64,000 bases of DNA from Acorus gramineus. Lineage: Eukaryota > Streptophyta > Magnoliopsida > Acorales > Acoraceae. The stretch spans positions 1,766,712 to 1,830,711 of the forward strand of contig JAUJYN010000022.1 of NCBI GenBank assembly GCA_030737835.1, given 5' to 3'. A model generated the notes under the pieces. It saw only the letters and a list, made by a program, of their open reading frames with translations, was not told the DNA's origin and made no database searches. Below, in pieces: positions 58,068 through 64,000 of the stretch; the first letter of the stretch is position 1; the number at the start of each line of letters is the position of its first letter. Position numbers and translations under genes: made by a program.

Positions 58068-59023
58068 TGCCTCTTCTTCTCTTCTTTCAAATAAGGTTCC
58101 TCATGCATCACTTGAACTTGTGTTTATAGGCTAAAAGGGGCGTAGGGTTGCACATCAGGTGCTCGAGTGCATGCTTAGCATTCTCGCATGAGTGTGGAGC
58201 GCGTGGGAAGCGTGCATGGAGTGCTTGAGGGCGTGCTTGGCATTGTCCGATGCCTGCGGAGTGCGTGGGAAGCGTGCACGGAGTGCCCGAGGGTGTGCTT
58301 GGCGTTGTCCGATGCATGCGGAGTGCGTGGGCAGCGTGCACGGAGTGCTCAAGGGCGTGCTTGGCGTTGTCCGATGCATGCAGAGTGCGTGGGCAGCGTG
58401 CACGGAGTGCTCGAGGGCGTGCTTGGCGTTGTCCGATGCATGCGGAGTGCGTGGGCAGCGTGCACGAGGTGCTCGAGGGCGTGCTTGGCGTTCGCCGATG
58501 CGTACGGAGTGCATGGGCCTCGTGCACGTGGTGCTCAGGGGCGTGCTTGCAGTATTCGGACCCGTTCAGGGTGTGTTTTAGGGTATCGAGCACCTTGTTA
58601 TAGCCTAATCCAAACCATTGGTCAATTTCAGGATTGGATGATTCTTGGCGGATTGGTATCATGCTTCAGATTCAATTTTTTTCGCCCTCTTGCGTTTCGC
58701 GAGCCGTGCGCTCGTTAGGTGAGTGGTTTGATCCAATCCCCCCCCCCCTCGAGATGCGCTCGACGCGCGTAGTCGTGCGTCGAGCATCGATGGGGCATCC
58801 GAGAAATACTACTTGTGTAGATAAGTAGTATGGCCATGCTTAAATTATAATATGTTAGATATCTTGCATGCTAGGCTTATATTGCATGTATTGTATCCAT
58901 ATTTGAATGATTGTGTTGCATGCGCCCCTCTTGTATGGGCATGTATTCTGTGATGTGTATGGATGTATAAAATATGGCATGCCTTAGGTAGTATTGTAAT
59001 ACTACTCTCACCATATTAATTGG
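58068..59023 (+). mobile_element. LTR2, continuation
   Basis: Holds the 62-bp tandem array, then TTAG|GTGAGTGG, a C-run (58736-58748), the CGACGCGCGTAGTCG-type segment and GGCATGCCTTAGG, the same order as in the solo LTR at 28855-32607 read on its own strand. It is cut at 59023 by element F (left flank ATTGG). Confidence 0.7.
58137..58570. repeat. 62-bp minisatellite (about seven copies)
   Basis: Units start at 58199, 58261, 58323, 58385, 58447 and 58509, exactly 62 bp apart, with consensus GTGCGTGGGCAGCGTGCACG followed by GAGTGCTCGAGGGCGTGCTT and GGCGTTGTCCGATGCATGCG. A seventh, diverged unit lies before. Since 62 is not a multiple of three, all frames cycle and several appear open; they are not genes. 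It occupies the place of the GC-rich core of other LTRs. Confidence 0.92.
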
Positions 59024-61777
59024 TGTCACGCCCCAGGGCGGCCGTCCCCGGGACGCGGCAAGTGTATACATGATATCAGCAGTCTATACAGGAGGTCAAT
59101 AACATACTCTAAACACAGCTAAAATGACAACACAGACAAAAGCAAGGCTGACATGATATATACACAAATAGCGGAAGCTAAAAGACTGAGTCTGTAATTC
59201 AAAAACATATTACAGACTCAATACATAATCAACTGTCCTGTGAGAGCCAATATATATACAATGACATCCAATATAATACAAAACAGGTGCCCAAGCACGG
59301 AAATATATACATACAATAAAAAAGGGATGCTGATGGCCTCTAACACTCGCGGGACGTGGCGCTGCTCCGCTACTGATGAAGTCCCTCGGGGAGCTCCTCT
59401 TTCAGGTCCGACTCAGTGATAACTAGAGAAAAATTATGCGAGGGGTGAGCCACACGCTCAGTGAATAGCACAACCCATGCATCACAATTTATATTAACCA
59501 CAATTAATTATTCAAAGCCTCAAAGTGGCAGGAACTACACAATCCAGTGGGTCGCTACATCACCGACCCACTACACCCTCACCCTCACCCTCACCCTCCA
59601 CTAGGTGACATGGTCTATTGGGACTGACTAGGCTGTTAATCACCCTTGGTCCACCGATAGTCTCTCCTCCACTCCGTAGGCCGCCTGGTCTACTCCCACA
59701 ATTTAGCACAGTCCGAACCCAAATCAGGAGGTGCCTACTGGAGCCCTCTGTCAGGAAGGCCTGTCTAGCGCTGGGGCAGTCTCTATACGGATCCAACGAA
59801 GGGAACAGAAACAGCCTACCCACACGTATACGATCCACTCGGATCCGTCGGCAACGCATCTCAACAACTCTAATGTCATGAATTCTTCAGAATTCCTCCA
59901 GGGCGCATAACCAAGATGCGGGGAACATATAATATAACCACCAGGTTATAATACTTACTAAGGCATGCAAAAATACCATAAGTTCGCATTTAATTTAATA
60001 AATTAAACTAATAGGACACATGCATAGGTCGAGGCTTTCCTATCATGAAACATGGTGTCAGGATGCATGGCTCTTACACATATCCTAAGGGTGCAAGTCC
60101 CTAACATACAAGGTCTAGGGTGGCATGCATACTACATACTAATCATGCTTGCATAGATTACATATTATACAAGTTAATATTAACTATGGTGCCCCAGGGG
60201 AGGACGGTATACGCCCAAGTGCATATAGCGCCTCCCAACTGGGTTGGATTGTCCCACTCACCAACACCCGGGTCGTCACGTGACCGTCCGTCAAGATCTG
60301 CAAGACAAGGTATTAAACACGGTGAGTAAAATACACAATACATACAAAAATACACTAAAAATACCCAACACTCGGACAAGCATACATACGGCCCGTACGC
60401 ACGCGAGCCCGAGTGCCCCGACTCACCCGAACCCCCGGGCAGCCATACGCACGGCCACCCGCCCCGGGCGCACAGCCACGCCCCAGCCCGCGTGCCCAGA
60501 CGCACTACCGAGCTCCCTGCCCGCACGCCCAGACGCACTGTCGAGCCCCTACCCGCACACCCAGCCCCGGGTGCACCCGCAAGCACTGCGCCCCAGCGCA
60601 GCACCTCGCGGGCACACCCGCACGCACTCCCGCTCGCCCTGCGCGCACTGCGCCCCCTGCGCAGCAACCGCACACCGCCCCCTCGCCCCGCGTACTGCGC
60701 CCCCTGCGCAGCACCCGCGCACACGCCCGCCCGCGCATGCCCGTGCGCACGCGCGCGTGCCCTGCCAGCTCGCCCGACAGCGCGCCTGCCTGCCTGCGCT
60801 GCCTGCCAGCTCTGCCTGCCAGCACCTTCCAGCGCGCACGCACCAGCGAGCCCGCACTGCCCGATCCGAACTCAACCACCCCATCAGCCACCAACATCCC
60901 CCCCATCAACTCCCAAACCACCAAGCTCCCCAAGCACACCCATAAACACCTCCTATACATGCATCTAAGCAAGAAAGGAAAGAAAGAAACTCACCCAAGG
61001 AGAGGAAAGGAAGGGGATGAGATCGGGTGCTCTTCGCGCACCGAAACACCACCTCCAAGGCCACCACTACCAAGACCTCTTCTCAGCCAAAGAGGGGCTG
61101 AGAACAGAGGTAAAAAGGGGCTATGAGAGGGGGTCACACAAGAGGGAACTCGAATCCGAGACCATGGATGGATAGATCGGGACAATACCTACCTTTTCTC
61201 CTTCTAGGGTTTTTGATTTCAACCACCTTAGCTAGGTCATAAAGGGGATTTAAAGAGAGGGAGAGAGAGAGATTGAAGTGGAGAAGATGATGAATAGGGG
61301 AGGCTTTATTGTTGTCGTGGGATTTATTTATGCTCACACGCACACCACACACTCTCACACCCACTAAACTTAGCCCTAATTTGGTTTAGGCTAGGTTTAG
61401 GCTAAGTTTATGTGCACTTTGACTTGGGTCAACCCATCCACACAAGAAGACAAAGGAGTTGACCAAGTCATGGGCCCACATTGACCAAGTCAAGTCTCCC
61501 AATGACTTTTCGCTCGGTCAAAACCCGGATACGCTTCGGAACTGCGAAATTCTAAAACGTTACCGGGTTACCAGAATTCGATGAAATTTTTGTGAGTGGC
61601 TTGAAATGGCACCAGGACACATAATATGCAGTTAGATTTTCAATCGGAGTCCTCAAACTCAGGATGATAGCTAACAGTCCAAAATTTTAGCGGTTCCGAT
61701 CGAAAAATGAAAAAGCTGAAAAACTGCCAGAATGCTCCAATGGTTACCAGAAGGTAAAAAGTGACACATATATAACA
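59024..61777 (-). mobile_element. Element F 3' LTR (2754 bp)
   Basis: TGTCACGCCCC.. to ..ACATATATAACA (type-A tip). GC-rich core 60370-60870, micro-exon 60297-60262, donor 1 at 60994/60993. The left target copy is ATTGG (59019-59023). Confidence 0.93.
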
Positions 61778-61793
61778 TTCTCCCCCCCTTAGG
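61778..61793 (-). other. Polypurine tract of element F
   Basis: Minus strand CCTAAGGGGGGGAGAA, identical to element B. Confidence 0.88.
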
Positions 61794-61825
61794 AAATTTT
61801 GTCCTCAAAATAAATACAAGAACAT

Positions 61826-63311
61826 CTAAGAAGGGAAAAGATGCGGATACGCGTCACGCATGGCGTCCTCGAGCTCCCAAGTGGCCTCGGCACCGGAACG
61901 GTGCTGCCATCGCACCTTGACCAACTGGACGGTCTTGGTGCGGAGCCTCTTCTCGCGGCGGTCCAGGATCTCGATCGGCTGCTCGACAAATGACAAGTCT
62001 GGCTCGAAGACGAGCGGCTCGAACGGGATGACGTGAGCAGGATCGTGGACATAACGCCTCAGCTGCGAGACATGGAAGACGTCATGGGCCTGAGCCAACT
62101 GTGGGGGCAGAGCTATGCGATAGGCCACCTCCCCAACTCGCTCGAGGATGAGGAACGACCCAATGAAACGCGGACTCAGCTTGCCCCGCACACTGAAACG
62201 GAAGATGCCCTTCATCGGGGACACCTTCAGGAAGACATGGTCACCAACCTCGAAGGCGAGCTCACGGCGACGACGGTTAGCGTAGCTCTTCTGACGGCTC
62301 TGAGCGACTCGGATACGCTCGCGAATCGTCTTCACCATCTCTGAGGTCTGGTGGATGATCTCTGGTCCCTCTAACTGGCGCTCTCCGACCTCGTCCCAAC
62401 ACAAGGGGGACCTGCAGCTGCGGCCATAGAGCGCCTCGTAAGGAGCCATCCGGATACTCGAGTGGTAGCTATTGTTGTAGGCAAACTCCACCAACGGAAG
62501 GTGCCTCTCCCAGTTGCCCCCAAAAATCGAGAACGCAGGCTCGCAATATGTCCTCCACGGTCTGAATCGTCCTCTCCGACTGGCCGTCCGTCTGCGGATG
62601 AAACGCTGTACTGAAGTGGAGGTTCGTACCAAGGGCGTGCTGGAGGCTACGCCAGAACCTCGAAGTAAATCGCGCGTCTCGATCAGAAATGATGCTGACG
62701 GGAGTGCCATGGAGACGAACAATCTCAGAGACAAACAACTGCACCAGGGTGTCCAGAGAATCGGTGAGTCGGATGGGGAGGAAATGAGCGGACTTGGTCA
62801 GTCGGTCGACGATCACCCAGATGGCGTCGCGACCCGAACGTGACCTCGGCAAACCCGAGACGAAGTCCATGGTGATCTGCTCCCACTTCCACTGAGGAAT
62901 CTCAATGGACTGCAGCTTCCCCGCAGGGCGCTGATGCTCCGACTTCACCTGCTGGCATACTAAGCATCGGGCAACGAAACGGGCAATATCCGTCTTCATC
63001 CCGCGCCACCAGTAGCCACGACGAAGGCCCCTGTACATCTTCGTGCCACCAGGATGCACTGTGTACCTCGAACGATGGGCCTCGTCCAAGATCTTCTGCT
63101 TCAGCTCTGCGTTGTCAGGAATGCATACTCGGCCTCTGAACCGCAGGATCCCGTCCTCGCGAATCTGGTAGTCCGGACGCTCGCCCCAGGCGACGCCTTC
63201 AGAGAGGACTATAAAATGCGGATCCTGAGCCTGAGCCTGAGCCGTGCGGATCTCGTCGAGAAGAACTGGCTGCACCACTAGCCTGGCCAAAAAGCCACCC
63301 GCAGGAGTCTC
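61826..63311 (-). pseudogene. Integrase and chromodomain of element F (one frameshift)
   Basis: Covers the whole integrase. The HHCC finger is visible ([16 protein letters not shown]). The catalytic core has D in [13 protein letters not shown] in SDRDARF and E in DGQSER. A one-base gain in the run GATTTTTGGGGGC (near 62522) shifts the frame; the other frame continues with [36 protein letters not shown] and the chromodomain segment FVEQPIEILDRR..TVQLVKVRW..TWE. It stops at 61826 near the PPT. Upstream it is in frame with RNase H except for one TGA (63312-63314). Confidence 0.88.
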
Positions 63312-63998
63312 TCAAACACTGATCCAGCAAGCGGCCTCCTCCAGAAGCCTCCAACGACGTACAGCCATGTGGGCGGCCATGCCCAAGGGCTGCCTGCTGA
63401 GAGCATCTGCCACGACATTCGCCTTACCCGGATGGTAAGCTATGTGACAATCATAGTCCTTCAGGAACTCGACCCAACGTCTCTGACGCATGTTGAGCTC
63501 CGGTTGGGACTGCAAATATGTCAAGCTCTTATGATCAGTAAAGAGCTCGAACTCCTCGCCATAGAGGTAATGCCTCCACATCTTCAGCGCAAAGATGATC
63601 GCTGCCAACTCGAGGTCGTGGGTGGGGTAATTCTGCTCATGGGGCTTCAACTGACGTGACGCGTAAGCCACAACCTTACCGTGCTGCATCAGGACGCAAC
63701 CCACACCCAACTGCGATGCATTGGAGTAAACTGCGAACCCACCACTCCCAGACGGAAGGGTAAGAACTGGCACTGAGGTGAGCCTTCGCTTCTGCTCTGG
63801 GAAGCTCTCCTCACAAGCAGGGGACCACTCGAACCGGACATCCTTCCGAGTGAGGCGGGTAAGAGGTACAGCTATCTTCGAGAAACCCTCGACAAACCTC
63901 CTGTAATAACCCGCCAAGCCCAGGAAGCTCCGAATCTCTGTGGGGTTCGACGGTCGACGCCAATTCGACACGGCGAGCGTCTTGTCCGGGTCCACAGA
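63312..63998 (-). pseudogene. RT thumb and RNase H of element F
   Basis: RT thumb segment [40 protein letters not shown], then RNase H with [22 protein letters not shown] and VADALSR. The first catalytic Asp (usually YSDAS) reads Asn (codon 63720-63722, GAT to AAT). The remaining acidic residues are present. It ends at an in-frame TGA, after which the frame is open into integrase. RT palm lies beyond the window. Confidence 0.88.
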
Positions 63999-64000
63999 TA

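Larger units (their letters stand above)
59024..64000 (-). mobile_element. Element F: Tekay-like chromovirus with near-readable pol, runs off the end
   Basis: A minus-strand element with 3' LTR 59024-61777, PPT 61778-61793 and pol from 61826 onward beyond the window. Only one LTR and the 3' half of pol are visible. Its RNase H, integrase and chromodomain are the parts missing from C and D, while the LTR layout, PPT and chromodomain are of the same family. That makes it the kind of element that could have moved them. Confidence 0.92.

Noticed and set aside
58108-58718. Open frames over 58108-58718 in several frames with repeated His/Ala or Gly/Cys motifs, resembling a repeat protein
   Set aside because: They come from the 62-bp minisatellite; 62 is not divisible by three and frames on both strands are equally open.

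Overview
This window reads as nuclear DNA of a seed plant, most likely an angiosperm. The evidence is plant Ty3/gypsy lineages (chromovirus of the Tekay/Del type, and Tat/Ogre type), initiator-Met-tRNA primer sites, a plant telo-box region in front of a gene start, short plant-style introns, and no bacterial signals. Almost all of it is LTR-retrotransposon sequence, much of it nested. The many long Arg/Ala/Pro-rich reading frames on both strands are by-products of GC-rich LTR cores and are not listed as genes. The species cannot be named from the sequence.

Region 1 (1-5937). A minus-strand host-type gene (516-5704) with a plant mobile-domain/DUF1985-like protein. Three exons and consistent splice phases can be read, with one in-frame TAG. 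A solo LTR (661-3740) sits exactly on the 3' splice site of intron 2, so its target duplication doubles the acceptor. Another LTR fragment (1-423) lies in the next intron.

Region 2 (5938-16543). A two-LTR Tekay-like element on the minus strand (element B), inserted just upstream of that gene. Its internal part is scrambled, with two integrase segments in tandem.

Region 3 (16544-19879). Unique AT-rich flank with a CT microsatellite and a ~1.3-kb DNA transposon with ~45-bp inverted repeats.

Region 4 (19880-34210). An LTR fragment, a 35-bp tandem repeat and a plus-strand Tat/Ogre-like element. Three solo LTRs with perfect 5-bp duplications (ACGTA, CTCCC, ATATG) cut the Tat/Ogre element.

Region 5 (34211-64000). 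A nest inserted in the Tat/Ogre reverse transcriptase: LTR1 > LTR2 > LTR3 > element C (36626-55693, TSD CTGGG) > element D (41151-50360, TSD TGCGG). Element F (59024 to beyond the end) is inserted separately in LTR2. C and D share one internal plan: gag, LTR-like modules, the RT thumb region joined directly to the chromodomain, and no RT palm, RNase H or integrase. They look like gag-carrying non-autonomous derivatives. F keeps a nearly readable pol that could belong to an autonomous partner.

The most interesting signal is a conserved splice-site layout in this LTR family. A GTRAG donor precedes the GC-rich core and a CTTGCAG acceptor follows it. Next come a 36-nt (36-40) micro-exon and a GTGAGT donor, and a TTTTCTTAG acceptor lies 9-10 nt before the gag ATG. 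If used, splicing would remove the GC-rich core, U5 and the primer-binding site, giving a translation-only RNA separate from the genomic RNA.
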